64,000 nt of DNA from Opisthocomus hoazin (lineage: Eukaryota; Chordata; Aves; Opisthocomiformes; Opisthocomidae): positions 6,634,001-6,698,000 of the forward strand of contig NC_134428.1 of assembly GCF_030867145.1 (NCBI RefSeq), written 5' to 3'. The notes beneath the pieces were generated by a model, which worked only from the letters and a program-made list of their open reading frames with translations, did not search any database and was not told the origin of the DNA. Shown piece by piece: positions 23,901 to 38,900 of the stretch (within the stretch, counting starts at the first letter, position 1; every line of letters starts with the position of its first letter). A program made the position numbers and the translations under genes.

Positions 23901-26900
23901 ATTTTCTGTCTGGCAAGTCATGGTCTACGACTCTGCCCATCCACTGAGATTTGTTTCCCCATGACAAAATCAACCCCAAATCCGCCACCCATTCGTGTTT
24001 TGCTGGGACAGGTTGGTTAACTTTTTTTCCCACCTAGCTCTAAGTGCACACGCTGTTCATTCAGAACCCAAAGTGTTTACAACATTACCTCAAACGTCAC
24101 CCCAGCAAGAGCAAACGCTTTGAAGTCCGCAACAGTTCCTTCTACTGCAGTCAAAACAAACCCTTCTTTCTGAGCAGTAACTGTATATTCTAAGTCACTG
24201 TGGAGTGGCCCAACACTTCAAATAAAAGGAAAGAGGAACTCATTTTAAAAAAAAAGAACTTGGATATCACACACATGTTATCAAGTCACCATTGCACTTT
24301 AACTAAAGAATCCAAAAGATCCAAACAAATCTGTTAATTACCTGTAAGCACCTTTGTTATCGGTGAAAATTGTGATGAGCGGGGAAGTTGCTCCCTTTTC
24401 ACTGATGACAATCTCAACACCTTCCAGTTCAGGATGAATTCGCCCTTCCAGAAATAAGCCTGCTTTTCCACGAATCTCTATCAGCTTTCCAGGACAACTC
24501 TCTTGGGTTATTGCAAAGGAGATTTAAGACAAACAAAGTCAAAAATACATTCACCATTCTGTCTTACAGCAAGAGTTTAACCACTTCCAAAGTGATCAGC
24601 TGCTGTTCTGTTACCTTAGATTAAGAGATCAGCTCACGCAACTGTATGGCCTCTCAACACATCTTAAAACATCTGAACATTTCCAAAATCAATAACTAAG
24701 TTCCAAAGCTATAAGCACATCTCCAAAACAAACATTCTGGATTTGCTAAGTTATTTGAGGATTCATTAGGTTATACATACTGCAGCCACATGGAGAAGAT
24801 TCCAACAATATTCCCTTCTAGCTGATATTAAACTGAGCTTTGACAAAATTTTTTGAGATCAAATTCAGGTTAGTATATGGCATGTTTAATGACATAAGGA
24901 AAATTTTCTTCCCCTCCCCCCTAATGTATTTATACTGTGCACAACAAAGAGGCACATAAAAAGGGGTACCTAACATTTTCTAGTGATTTCAAAGAAAGTA
25001 ATGCCCACTTAGAAACCCGAGGGCAAGATGGACACTGACTTAACAAGTAGCATCACCTGATTGATGACAACCCTGACAATTTTGAAGTTTATTTTTTGTG
25101 AATATTTTTATTATTGTAATTTACTACAAAGACAATTTAACAGAAACTTTAATTTGGTAACAAACTCAAAATACAAACATTGCTTTTGCACAACTATTTT
25201 TCTAGACAAGTGTAATATGAACAATTCAGAGATACTGGTGTAATACAGAATCACAGAATGGTAGGGTTTGGAAGGGACCTGTGTGGGTCATCTAGTCCAA
25301 CCCTCCTGCCGAAGCAGGGTCACCTACAGCAGGCTGCACAGGACCTTGTCCAGGCAGGTCTTGACTATCTCCAGAGAAGGAGACTCCACAACCTCCCTGG
25401 GCAGCCTGTTCCAGTGCTCCGTCACCCTCAGAGGGAAGAAGTTCTTCCTCATGTTCAGACGGAACTTCCTCTGCTTCAGTTTGTGCTGATTGCCCCTTGT
25501 CCTGTCACTGGGCACCACTACAAAGAGTTTGGCTCCATCCTCCTGACACCCACCCTTCAGATATTTGTAAGCATTTATAAGGTCCCCTCACAGCCTTCTC
25601 TTCTTCAGGCTGAACAAGCCCAGCTCCCTCAGCCTTTCCTCATAGTAGAGATGCTCCAGTCCCCTCATCATCTTTGTAGCCCTCCGCTGGACTCTCTCTA
25701 GTAGTTCCTCGTCTTTCTTGAACCGGGAAGCTCAGAACTGGACAGAGTACTCCAGACGGGGCCTCACTAGGGCAGAGTAGAGTGGGAGGAGAACCTCCCT
25801 CGACCTGCTGGCCACACTCTTCTGGCCACACTCTTCTGAATACACCCCAGAATACCATTGGCCTTCTTGGCAACAAGGGCACACTGCTCACGGTCAACTT
25901 GTCATACACCAGAACACCCATGTTCCTCTCCGCAGAGTTGCTTTCCAGCAGGTCAGCCCCAGCCTGTACTGGTGCATGGGGTTATTCCTCCCCAAGTGCA
26001 GGACCTTGCACTTGCCCTTGCTGAACTTTATCACGTTCCTCTCCACCCAACCCTCCAGCCTGTCCAGGTCACGCTGAATGGCAGCACAGCCTTCTGGTGT
26101 ATCCACCACCCCTTCCAGTTTTGTGTCATCAGCAAACTTCCTGAGGGATACCCAGAAATCTAGTCCTTCCTCTTGTTCCAGGTGGTCTTTCAGCACGTGG
26201 AAGCATATTCTGCTGATAAAAACTCTACTTGCATCCTCTACCAAATACCCACAATTCCAAATTCCAGAGTGAAGTTAGCCCAAAGAAACAGCTGCAACTG
26301 AAACTCTCCTAACACTATCTTTGAAGAGCTATTCGTATGTTCATCTATAAGGATACATTTCTGCCCTACAAATCTACTCCCTTCAAATTAGATTTTATTT
26401 ATATTTACCTCCACCAACAACTGTTTCCACATAAGGTGGGTAGAAAAGCAGCTCTTTTGATGAAGGTGTCACAGTAATTTTCTCTCCAGACCTGTAAAAC
26501 ACAAATAAGATACAATTAGAAGAAAACGGAACAGTAGCTCTCACATAGAACAGAGTACTGAATATTGACCCAAAAATCCATCTAAATACCCCAAGGAAAA
26601 AGTATCAACAATAATCTAAGCAAAACTCATATTATGTGGTACTAGCTTCCACTTAGCTGACAGTCAGCCAGAACAGACACAGGTACCCATACAGCAGCTC
26701 CCTCCTATATAGAATATATCATTATCCTGTTTGGTGGAAACATCAGATGGTAGTACAAAGAATACACCTTGTCCATTGGAGCTTGGTATTACCTTGCCCA
26801 GTATGAAAATTCATATAAGAACGGTCCTTGGAGTTCCTCCACCATTTCTTGCACTGGTGGCTTTGTTCCTTCCTCCTCTTGACCTTTTTTTTCTCTCTCC

Positions 26901-29900
26901 TGTCGGCGGGTCTCAATTTCTGCCAGCTGATGCTCCCTACGTAACTCCTGTACAGATTTCAGGGGCCCTAAAACTAAGGCAGGTTCACTGTCAACAGATG
27001 ACCTGAAAACATGGAGGAGAAAACAAAATCATCTCCTTTCACATGGAGGGATAAGAGTTTGTTATAACTGTTAATTACTGCCTTCATACCACAGTAGACA
27101 AGTCCCAGGATTTATTTTTTTTTAATATATTCCTTTTTAATTCTGCTATTTATTCCAAGCATAACTAAAAAAATTTAACCTCCATATCAATCAGTTACTT
27201 CTAGAAAGGCTCGTTCATAGGGACTACAGGTAACCTACCTGGCCTAGCAGGAAAGGAACTACTTGCGCCTCTCACAAATTCTGCTCCATCATGCTATAAC
27301 CATTCAAGAAGTTACGGACCGGGTACCTCCTCCTCCGCTGTGCTGTGCCTCAGCATCCCGCTGCAGAATCAGTGTCACACGCCTACATCTCAACCACTTT
27401 GCAGAGTCCAGGATCTTAGCTTAGCTTAGGTGTTGGTAAGTAGAGCGTCTTGATTTTGCACCAACTACCAGACACCAGCTCTGCTGCAGGGGCAGTAACC
27501 TCCCACAGAAGCACTGACAAGCCATAAGGAGTAGTAAATTCTTATGCCAAAGGACCGATTTGCAAGAGTACCTTTAACAACGCCCTAAACTAAAAGAAAA
27601 AGGCTGGAATTCTAACTTGACAGCAAGCTTAATACAGAAAGGATGAGTTACACAAAATGAACAAAAAGTCTCATAAGTTCACTTTTTTTCAGTACTAGGA
27701 ACTTTCCCTCAGAACCTACCTTTCAGGAGTAGAGTATACAAGGAGAAAATAACTTCTATCACAAATAAATACTTCCAATAGCTGGCAATTCCCAGGAAAG
27801 GCTCTGAGCTCTAACCTGTCTGCCCTATACATTTGCACTATGCAGCTATCTTGTCACTGTCCACTGAACAGATTGCTAGATAAGTTTAACCAAGTTCTTT
27901 AAATCAGCTCAGAACAACGCATCTCATTTCACTTTCCCTCATCTTACATCCTCTCTTTCCTAGCAATTTCTTCTAGTCTCTAACCATCCTTTTATCTTAT
28001 CTTCTGTCTCTTCTACAATAGTCTGAAAAACTGCCACAGAACACTGCAGAATTCTCTATGAGGAGTGAACTGAAATGATCGCAATTACTTTTCCTACAAC
28101 CACTTCAGATATCAGGATAGTTCTGTCTCCTGCTTCAGTCCTCACCTACATTCTATTTTGTCTTTTTTAAGAGATACAGATATTATTGCTATATCACACT
28201 GTTTCATCAAGGCTTTAAATTCCTTGTTTGCAGTCCAGAAACAATACAAAAATGTATCTTTTTTTTTTGTCTTAAAACCTATTAAATATCTGTCCAGACG
28301 CACATATAGTCTCATGATATTAATAATAAATAACTACAGTCTCACTTTTCAAACATAACAAGCCATCATCAAAAATTGTTAAGAATCAGCTTTACTTTTG
28401 GTTGGGCTGGGTTTTTTTTTATTATTAACTGAAAGTTAACAGGTCACCACTATGGATCTGGTACACAAGCACTAACTTTTAAAAACAACTGTCTTGCTTT
28501 TAAATCCAGAACTGTTCCTTTTATGTTGATGGCATTTCACAAGTTGGACTTCGGCTGAAAAGCTTCAGGCAGGCTCACACAGAGATGGTCTGCGGCAACT
28601 GAGCTGCCTTCAAAGCACTTGCCAATAGTCTCAAAAAACCCAGCCAGCCTAGAAGGCTGGTATAATATTCACCTCCTCACTAAGTCATTTTTAAAATCCT
28701 AGTAGCTCTCTGTTGTTTCAATGTTCCTTTTCCAGCTGCTGTAGTTGCCCAGTAGTTGCAGTTATACATTCATTAAACTCAGTGAACTCAAGGCAACGCT
28801 CTGAAGGTAGTTTGTTCTCTGAAAAGATGTTTTCGGCTCTCAAAAAGTTTAAGAGCCCATAGTCAAGAACAAATGGACATCAGCAGAGCGTTAAAAAGGC
28901 GCTCGCCATTATCAGACACTTCCAGGCAGATCTGGCACCTCATACAATTAAAGCTGTTCACAAATCAGTGCTCCCTAGTGAGCTGTCTGTTCAACTAAAG
29001 ATAAATTGGCGCATTAGTGTGTAATCACTTTGCATGGTTTTCCTTTTATAACCTTCTTCATATCAGTACTAATGCTCTAAAGCATCAGATTCTCATCCTG
29101 AGGAAACAAAAAAGGAAAAAAATAGATGCCAGTTCTAAAGACCTCAAACCTAAGCTGAAACAATACCCTCTGAATTCTGAAATTTCTGTTCACTGAAGTG
29201 TATAGAAACTCAAAAAATCACTCCTTTTTATGATGACAGACGAACAGAAAGGGGCTATATCAAAAAGATATGACAATGCTCAAAATGAAGGCTGGGAATT
29301 ACTTATCCATCTATTAAGAACTCAAAGCACAGTTTAGCACAAAAAGCTCTTGCAGTCTAGAGTTGGATGCCATCCTCTTACAAAGCAGCCACTGCGGTAT
29401 TAAAACCAGAGTAAAACTTTATGAGAACAATGTCCCTTTCTTTCTCTTTTTATAGCCCCAAGATTTCTTTGTTCTTACTTAATGGTAACAGTCACATCCA
29501 TCAGTTTTTCTGTTACAATCGTGCCAAGGACATGGTGTCGAACTGCAGTGAGCGTCAGTATACTAGGAGAGGACCTGTAAATCAAAGTAACAAATAGATG
29601 AATTCAAGGTCCCCCTCCTAAATTAAATAACCAAATCTTATTTAGTCGAGTTTGTACTCCCATTCCTAAGTTTGAAGTGCTTTATAAAAGACAATATACA
29701 AATAACACAGCAAAGCTGTAGTGCTGAGATGATAGCGTATTGGAAAGGGAGCATTTTCCAGCTCTGAATTCCAAACCACGGCATGACGCTGGCCAAATCA
29801 ATTCTGTCCTTTGTGCCTTCTGCTTCCTCTCAAGCTAAAGCTGCTTTGATTGATTTTATATGTATAATCCCTTTACACACAGCAGAAGGACACTCAAAAG

Positions 29901-32900
29901 TTTGTCATATTAGGCATAGTTCACCAAGATGCCCCAAGTCTAATGATGCTTTGCTGCCAAAAAAGGGTTTCTGCTTCTATCCATTCACTTGCTTTGTGCT
30001 GGCCTCATGGTTAGCACATGTCTCTTTGAACTACTTTTAATTCACTAACACGGCAGAAAAGAATCAGATTTTAATAGTGAGTTCATTTTCTGCCACGTTA
30101 ATGAATTAGAAGTAGTCTGGGAGCAGAAATCCTCTTTTTGGAAGCAAAGAGCCATTAAGCACATTGCCAGACCATAACCTATAAATAACTAATAAAACAT
30201 GGTTGAGTTAGGAAGACCAGCACTGCTTACTTGTGCTTAGGGTGATGATTTTTTCAGCTTGCAAAAACTGGGATGAGCAGAATCAAATCACCACAGAGTC
30301 ATGGCACTAGGGACGTGCAACAGTGGTATATGCCTCCTAGTAAACCTGCTATCCTATCTTTTGCATTTCAAGTCTCACAAGTGACCAACAGTTTTCACTG
30401 AAATATCTCTGCTCTGTTACAAAGCAAAACCAACATTAAACAGAAGGCTGGCAAAAATATCCATTTAAAGTAGCAAAACCATCTTTAAAGCCTATCATTA
30501 CTTGATTATTTTAAGACTAGAAAGGGCAAGAGAACACACCTGATACACATGTTCTGATACACATTGATAAGCTTCCCTCTATTGGTTAGAGGCAGTCACA
30601 GCAACACACCATGAACTGCTGAAAGAACGCTGCAGCAGAAGGAAGCTTTATAAAAGCATACTGATAGGCATAAGATCAAAACCAGCTTTTGTTCTTACGT
30701 GTCATAAGTGTAATACTCATGTTCAAACTGGTGGCAGGAACGTGGGGTAACTTCATATACACCTGTAAACATTAAGATAAAGAATGATCCGCTGAAAAAA
30801 ATTCAGGCTTACTGTGTTGGCTGAACTCTGAAGACTACATGAGACCTGAGGTACAGAAACAATTACAAAATTTGACTATACATCTACTGCCTTTCACATA
30901 GAAATTTGTAAATTAATTCACCTCTCTCCAGTCATAGATCACTATTGGAAGCTGTGCAGCGTATCTAATGTGCACTGATATAAAACACAATTAGGCATCA
31001 CTACAGATAAACATAATTACAAACACAACAAACCAAACAAGCTCAGAAGTAACCTATTATGGTCCCATAGCTGACAGCCTTTGACTATAGAACCACTGTA
31101 TTATTGTATTGTGAATGAGACCACTGGCTCTAAGGATGAAATGTTCAAAGCTGAAAACTGAATCAAAACCAAACATATTTGTTACTGTTTTGCTAAGGCG
31201 CCATAACAGAAAATTAGCTCTAAGACATTAAAAGGAGAAAAAAAAAAAAAAGTAATTTAAAGACATTCTTTTTTCCTGTTATAGATAACCCTGTGGTACT
31301 TTTAACAGTTATCTCTCAAGAATACTGTATTGAAATTAATCTTATATTTGTCAGTCACATTCTAATGTGACAAAAAGAACCCACATGAACAAGATTATTT
31401 TCACATACTCTTCACTCATCAATGATCAAAGCCCTTCACTGAGTCAAAAAAAATTATTTTACTTTTGGAATCTATATTTAGGTGAAGGACTAAATAGTAG
31501 CAGAATTCTAAAAACTTAGAATAAAGCATTTATATGCAGATGTAAATAATGCCTCTCAAACCTCGGAAACCACGACAGTTTGGTTTTTTGTTTATTTTGG
31601 GGGTGTGGTTTTTTTTTTAATTCCCAGTAGTATTAGTTGACTGATTCTTTCTCGTTTTTTAAACTAGTGTTTTAGAGCTGTTACCTGGCTTTGAAAGACA
31701 GAATCTATTAACTCCTTTGGATAAGTTATAAACACCAACATTCTCTGGTCCATTTCCATCCTGATAAAATTCCTGTGAAGCCACAACACAATTCACTATT
31801 AGTAACTATAAAACAACAAAATGAAAACACTATTTGCCTATAGACACATTAATGCTTCTCTTTTATAGCAGGTAACAACACAAGACCATTTTACCAAATT
31901 GGGGAGACAAATCTCAAAGCTCTAAACATCAATGTTGCTGTGCTATATGACTCCCTAGAGACATGAGAAAGCCTTGATTCCAAACATAATCCAACCTACC
32001 CATACAAGTTCATAAAAAAAAAATACAAGGACATTTGTTACCTACGTACCAGTGTAATTGCATGAGAAAGAGAACACCTCAGCATATATCCAGTCTGCCT
32101 GAATTCTACTCCCAAAACATCTTCCTCCATGACTTCCAACTCCAAAGACTTATTCTTCCAGCACCAGTCATCATGTACAATGCTTACTGGAAGACACACC
32201 ACACAAAGCATTTTAGTAATGTAAAACTGTGAATAAGGGCAGGCTTTACGGTATTAAAAGCTTGTATCGCTCTAACTTGCCTGACAATAATCTTCAAAGA
32301 CAGATATACAATTACTGTAGGAACAGACCTGGCTCACAGCACTGCAGCATCACCAGGAATCCAGCACATCTCATAACAGAAAAGCCATTATAAAAAGGAA
32401 TAATGAAGTCTGGCCACCCTGGGAACTTCTGCAATGTGCACTACCACTGTGATAGTCAAAGAAGCCTAGAGAACATCAGAAGCTAACTCCAGTTTCACCT
32501 GGCAAGATGATGTTCTGACTCATGTATAAAAAGACCAACATGTATATACTCCTTCTACACCTTTCCCTGCAAAACAATTTCTTTTCATAGCAGACCAAGG
32601 CAGACTGGCCAAAACACGTATTGCTCTTAGGAGAGGTACCCTGGAAGCAGAAGAACTAGGGTGTGCCCCTGTTCTTAGCCTCGGGATGAGTCAGTTCATG
32701 GTAAGGCCCTTCTTCCTCACACCAGCCACGTAGACCCTAAAACGTAGGGGAGCAGTTACCTGTAAGCTGACAACAGGGGTAAACATACAAGATTAAGAAA
32801 ACTTGATGCACTGTTACATAGCATTTTTCCAGATTCTCTCAAGTTTCAGAACTAGTTCCATGTTGGGCATGCTGTAAAGAGTATCCATAAGAACAGGAGT

Positions 32901-35900
32901 ATACAGCTGAAGTCACAAATTTAGCTACTAAGGTAACACTTTAAGCAGTTCCCCATCATCCTACCTTTGTATTTGCCAGGTAGCACATTTTCAAATGTGA
33001 AGGCCACTGCATCCATGTTTCCAGAGAGCTGTAGGTTGCGTTTTTCACCCTGGCGGCTCACAGACTGTAATGTCACCATCAGATCACCACAAGCATCTGT
33101 GCAGAAAAGACAGCAGAAAACGAGACTGCATTCTGTCTTGCCAGCTTTGCCTCCAAAACCCCCACTCCAAGCAAGCTTCATGTGTATTAAGATTCAAATG
33201 ATTGCTCTCTTCCAGTAGAGAACATTTCCAATTAAAACTTTTATTCCTTAAACACATGTTTACTAGTGCTTTTTTTTGCATTCCTCAGGAAGTTCAAGTC
33301 TGTTAATCATATTCTTTTATCTAATGTCAAGTAACAGCTAAAGGCCAGCATTAAATCCCCAGATCCACCTCGCTCTACAGAGACTACAGGGCCCAGAAAA
33401 CACCTGAAAGACAGAACGTCAAGTGCAGAGAGGATTCAGAGAGGAAAAAGGAAGAGGTGAAAATGACAAAAGTCAAGCTCCAGTTACCATCTGCTGAAAT
33501 CAGTGGGTAATCATGGAAAATAGAAGGAGAGAGGACCTTAGACTAAAATAAAGACAAAAAAGCTTATGAAACAGGAGACTGCAAGCCTCTGTCAACAGCC
33601 TGAGCCTCTATCCTACAGGTTTTTACATGCACCACTTTTTTTTTTTTAATGTCTTTTTTGCCTTCAGTACTTCTGATTCATGTACAGTATCCCTAGTGTT
33701 AGCCAGGAGCATTTCATTCCAGAACCTACTCATCGTCTGAGGAAGCCAAACAGGTCAGAATTCCTTCCTGAGGAAGCAGTATTTGCTTATTCCTAGCAAG
33801 GATTAAAAATAGATACACAACCTTACTCCAAACTTTTACTTTAAACTATTAGGCTGTAAGGTCTCCCAAAAAAAGAGACGCTTCACCTATGTGCTGGAAG
33901 TTAATTTACTTATCTGCTCATGGGGCTAACCACAGCAAGTGTCTTGATCTAAGCAGTACTCATTCATACACTCAGTCCTGAAGTTCTCTGTTCTCATTTC
34001 CACTTCACTTTCAAAACTGGCTTACCTAAACAAGAGATCTTCCCTGAGACAGATGCCAAAAACTGAGAGAAGGTCACATCCATTACTGGTCTGTCTGTAA
34101 CAGTTACAGGGAACATTTTGGGTTTGAAAGCCAGTCCTGCTCTGGTCTCAGCCTCTGGAATGACTACCTGCAGAGTACATGGCACCAATACATCACAAGC
34201 TTTTAAACATCAGTCCAAATATACCCACTCTGCTGAGTTCTATCCACTTACCAAAAATGAGAAAATAGAAACTTACTGTAAATCCCATGCAAAGCAAAAC
34301 CAGCCTCCCAAATACACTTTTCAAAATTCTGTATTAAAAAGCATCCAAACAACTGCAATAAAACTGAGCTAAAAATCCTCCAAATAGCTCAGTTTCAAAA
34401 ATCTGAGTCATTTTCACTTCAGGATGTACTGCTGCTTCTATAAGGCTATTTCATTATCTGTAATGACAGTCAGAGGCCTTATAACCATGCACTTCCTTAT
34501 CTTCCAGCCTGCATTATCTCTCACAACGCAAAATTCATGGTGGTTGTGCTACAGGTTCTGCTGTGACCTATAATCTCAGGAACCACTTAGGCATCTGAGA
34601 AAGGTACACATTACAAATCTCACTCATAGGACAATATGTTAAGTTACAAAGTGATCTAAGGGACATCACAACTAAGAGGAGAGAGAAATAAGAACTTTCA
34701 ACCTCAATGGCCTGATCTCCTTTTAACAAGTGTAAAGGACAAGGAGCATGGGAATCTCAGCTATTAAGGAGGAAAAAAAAAAGGAAGTAACTATCATTGT
34801 TTAAATAGTGAAAACAGAAGAAAAGGACCAGGAAAATCTAAGGTCAACTTCCCAAATTTTAGAAATCCAATGTTTAAAATCTTCTAAAACTTCATGACAG
34901 TCGTACAATGAAGAAATGGATGCTCATTCTTACCTGAACATTGTATGTACCCGATTTTGCCTTAAAACAAAACACCCCTTGAGGGTCAGTTTCTGTTGTA
35001 ACCAGTGATGCTTTGTCCTTGTCTTGAGGCATCATGGTTACCTTGTATTTGCTAATCTGTTTGACTGTGTCAGGAAAACGAGTTACTGAGATCCGGCCAC
35101 ACATACTGAATCTGTTAAATAAAAGCCAGACATCAGAATAAATATCTTGATTTGACAAAGCTCATAAAAAAAATACTTGCTTTAAAACTTCCTTAAGAAG
35201 TACATTTCACTATGCTGAGGTGTTAACACATGAATTGGAGTGATATTCTCCTGAAAGAGTGTTCATATCAAAGAGATACTCCACTGTGTTTGCTTATAGT
35301 AAGTGCAAACTCACGTAGAATTAATGGGGTCTTTTACATCGAAGTCACTATGATATTATGTTATGCTTTTCTTTGCAAGCAACTTGCTTCACTCTTTCCC
35401 CACAACATCTCAATCATTTCAAGCCTTTGTTATGTTTTTCTAATTTTTTTTTTTCTGGATATGCAGGCAATTAACTTAGGATTGCCATTCCTCAGATTTT
35501 AAATGGTTTGAAATGTTTTGTGTCAAAGACCTCAAATATAACAGGTAATTCACCTGAACACAACCCCAGCACACCTATGTTTGTGAAAACACAAGACAAG
35601 ATGACAAATTAGAAGCTGGTAAGTTTTACTTTACACCTTGAACATTACAACGTATTTAGTGGCTGTAAAAAATGTAACTGATCATTTAACAGCATGCAGG
35701 GTTTTTTTCATAATTAGCTAACTAAGACTGCAGGAGCTAGCTGCCATTCGCCTCAGTAAAATCCTAGTTTTCACTTCGCTGGAAGGTTACCACTATTTTC
35801 TCCTCTAGGAGAAGTTCCTGGACAGAGAACCACACCCCTTCTGTCTTCCTCAGCTCACACTGTATCTCCCGTCACTGCCTTACACTCCCCAAATCATCCT

Positions 35901-38900
35901 GTTGCCATTATACAGGCTTATGCCCAGCAGTCAAAGAATCACAAACATGACAATATATATATGACAATTACGACCTAAGAGTGTTAAGTAATAAAATATA
36001 GAGGTTTGGTACATCACCGGGCTAGACAGTTATGTAACTCCACTCTTGCACAGAAGGAGGCTATCTGAAGTGCAGCATGAGCGGCAGCCTCTCTGTTCCT
36101 TTCTTGGTTCACATACAGTCCTAGAATTGCTCAATATACCCAAGTCTTAGCATCTTCATTTGCACGGGAGAGGTTATTAAGAGGGTGCTCTAAGCCTTAA
36201 CAAGTATTGAGCAAAATACCATAGACAAAACATTACCCTGCACTCATGCTGTGCTATTTACCTTGAATTTCTCCAGCAGTATTTAGCTCCTGACAACTGT
36301 ATGCGAGTCTGGGCATGACACGGGAAAGGACCAACCATTTTCAAGACCTTGTCTGCATATCAAGTTACATTTCCGTCATGACAACAGTACTTACCCTGTT
36401 GCAATGATATCTGCTAGCTGAGGTGTATTTGGTGCAATCTTCACTGTAATGGTATCAAAGAAGAGATGCTCTTTCCTGGCATGAACTGTGTATGTACCTG
36501 TTGTTATGTTCTCAAGACGGAAAGAGCCATCAGCTTTTGTTTTTACTGTAACAAATAAAGAGATGAGTTAAAAACAGAGCATGCCTTGACTGCCTATCCT
36601 TATGTGTCAAAAGAGCTAAGGGGCATACGCTGCTTTAGGCTATTTTAAATTTACATTGCACAACAAAGAAACAGTATTATGCTTTCTTACTAGACCAACC
36701 TGCATTTCTGTATTTCAAAGCAGAGTTTGGCATATGGTTGAAAGAAAATATAAGAAATTATCTACAGCAAACAAACAAACACCTAACACTCTCATGTAAG
36801 CCAGAAAATAGGGTATTACTCAACTGCATGAAAACCAGTTTAATATTTCAAATAAATTGCAACAGAAGTAGTGTATTATCCCAAAGGCTGAATTCCATCT
36901 CATACACTAGTCCTGTACTTAAGCTTAATATAGGCTTCCCTGTAGCAACAAAGATCAATACCACCGCATACCTTTAATCTGATTGTTCAACGTCACAGTG
37001 GCATCGGCAACTCCTTCTCCTTCAGGACCATTCAACACCCTGCCTGTGACAGAGAAACCCATCACATGGAAAACAGGCTGAAATGGGAAGAAAGTCAACA
37101 TTATTCTTTACTCAGTAAAAGCAACCACTCATCTACAGCAATCAACACCGACTGTTCTCCCCACACACACATAAAGGAAATTTATTTCCAGATTTTGGAA
37201 AAAAATTTACCAGGATAATCACAATGAAAGTACACATCAATCTCCAGGTATATTGTTCCCCTAAGTACAGCAACAGATTCTCAATTTACCTGCATCAGTA
37301 TCGTTCAGAAGGCTCAAGTCACAGATCATAATGCCATTACACAAGGCACTCTGCAAGCCATACAAACTTACAGGCTCTTCTCCAGAGATTTGACAATCTG
37401 AATGAGTAAATTTAAGCAACCTGAAAGATTATTGCCTGTTTGCAACATGCACATGAAAGTGAACACAGTAGACAGCTTCCCTCTGTTTTGTTTCTTTGTA
37501 GCAAAAGGGACCAAAGAGTAGAAATATAGCACTATGCCAGATATTGTCTTTTACCTGCTGTGCAAGAATGTACGCCTAACAAATGTCTCCAAACTCCTTA
37601 GAAAGAAGTTTTTCCATAATACACCTACTTTCTGCTAGAATCAGTTATACTCTTACAGGAATGAATAGTGCAAAAAGATTACTTCCTCTGAATGCCTCAC
37701 CTCAATTTGTAAACTGTCATGCTCTACAAGGAAGTCCAATCTAGAAGGAGCAACGTCAAAGGTAATTCTCTCTCCCCTGTAGAATGGTATCTGAAAGAAG
37801 ACACATTGTTTTGACTCCTAAGAAGCTACGACAACAGAATGGTTTTCCTTTACCATTTTCTATGCCCTTATCACCATCAGACATCTATATGAAGGGCTGA
37901 ATTGGCTGCAAAGTTCCTGGAAAAAATAACTCAGAGGGATGGAGACATGAATAAAGGCAGTATTTCAAGACTGTTCTACAGAAACCATATGAGATTATCC
38001 AAACAGACCGAAAAGTAACTCTCTATGCAGAATGCAGCAAAGGTAGTTGGATGTGCAAGAACTTACAGATAGGAGACTATAAGATCGATAGAAGGATTAA
38101 AGGAATGAGAGAAGTTTTAATCCCACTTCTAGATCATGCAGACTGAGAATGCAGAGCAATCATTCTGGGCAGTGCACAGATAACCATACTCCCACACCAC
38201 CCTGACATAATAAAGAGAATGGGAAAAAAAGAAAACAGAGGACTTAAAGGACATGAGGTGGCTGCAGTCAACTGAAACTTTCAGTCTCCCAGCAGCCTCT
38301 AGGTGTGGTTCTGTGACTGGCGAATGTATTCAGCTAATTCAGAGCCTGATTTGCAAATAAGTCCTTCCCCAGAAACCACACCATAGAGCCCTATCACAGC
38401 AACTTACTTAACTGTCATATACTTCTGGCTGGAGGTTCCTATTCCAATTATTTCACCCAATTCAAAATATTTCAGCTATTTCTGTTCTGGCAGATGAAGT
38501 TGCCAAACTCTCCATCATATTTGAGAGGTTGTGGCAGTCTGGGGAGGTCCTCACCAACTGGAGAAGGGGCAACATCACCTCCATTTTTAAAAAGGGGAAA
38601 AAGGAAAATGTGGGGAACTATAGGCCAGTCAGTCTCACCTCTGTGCCTGGCAAGATGATGGAGCAGATCCTCCCCGAAGCCATGCTAAGGCACATGGATA
38701 ACAAGGAGGTGACTGGGGACAGCCAACATGGCCTCACCATGGGCAAATCGTGCCTGACCAACATGGTAGCCTTCTATGATGGGGTTACAGACTTGGTGGA
38801 CAAAGGGCGGGCAACTGACATCATCTACCTGTTCAAGGCATTCGACACTGTCCTGCACGATGTCCTTGTCTCTAAATTGGAAGGACACGGACTTGACAGA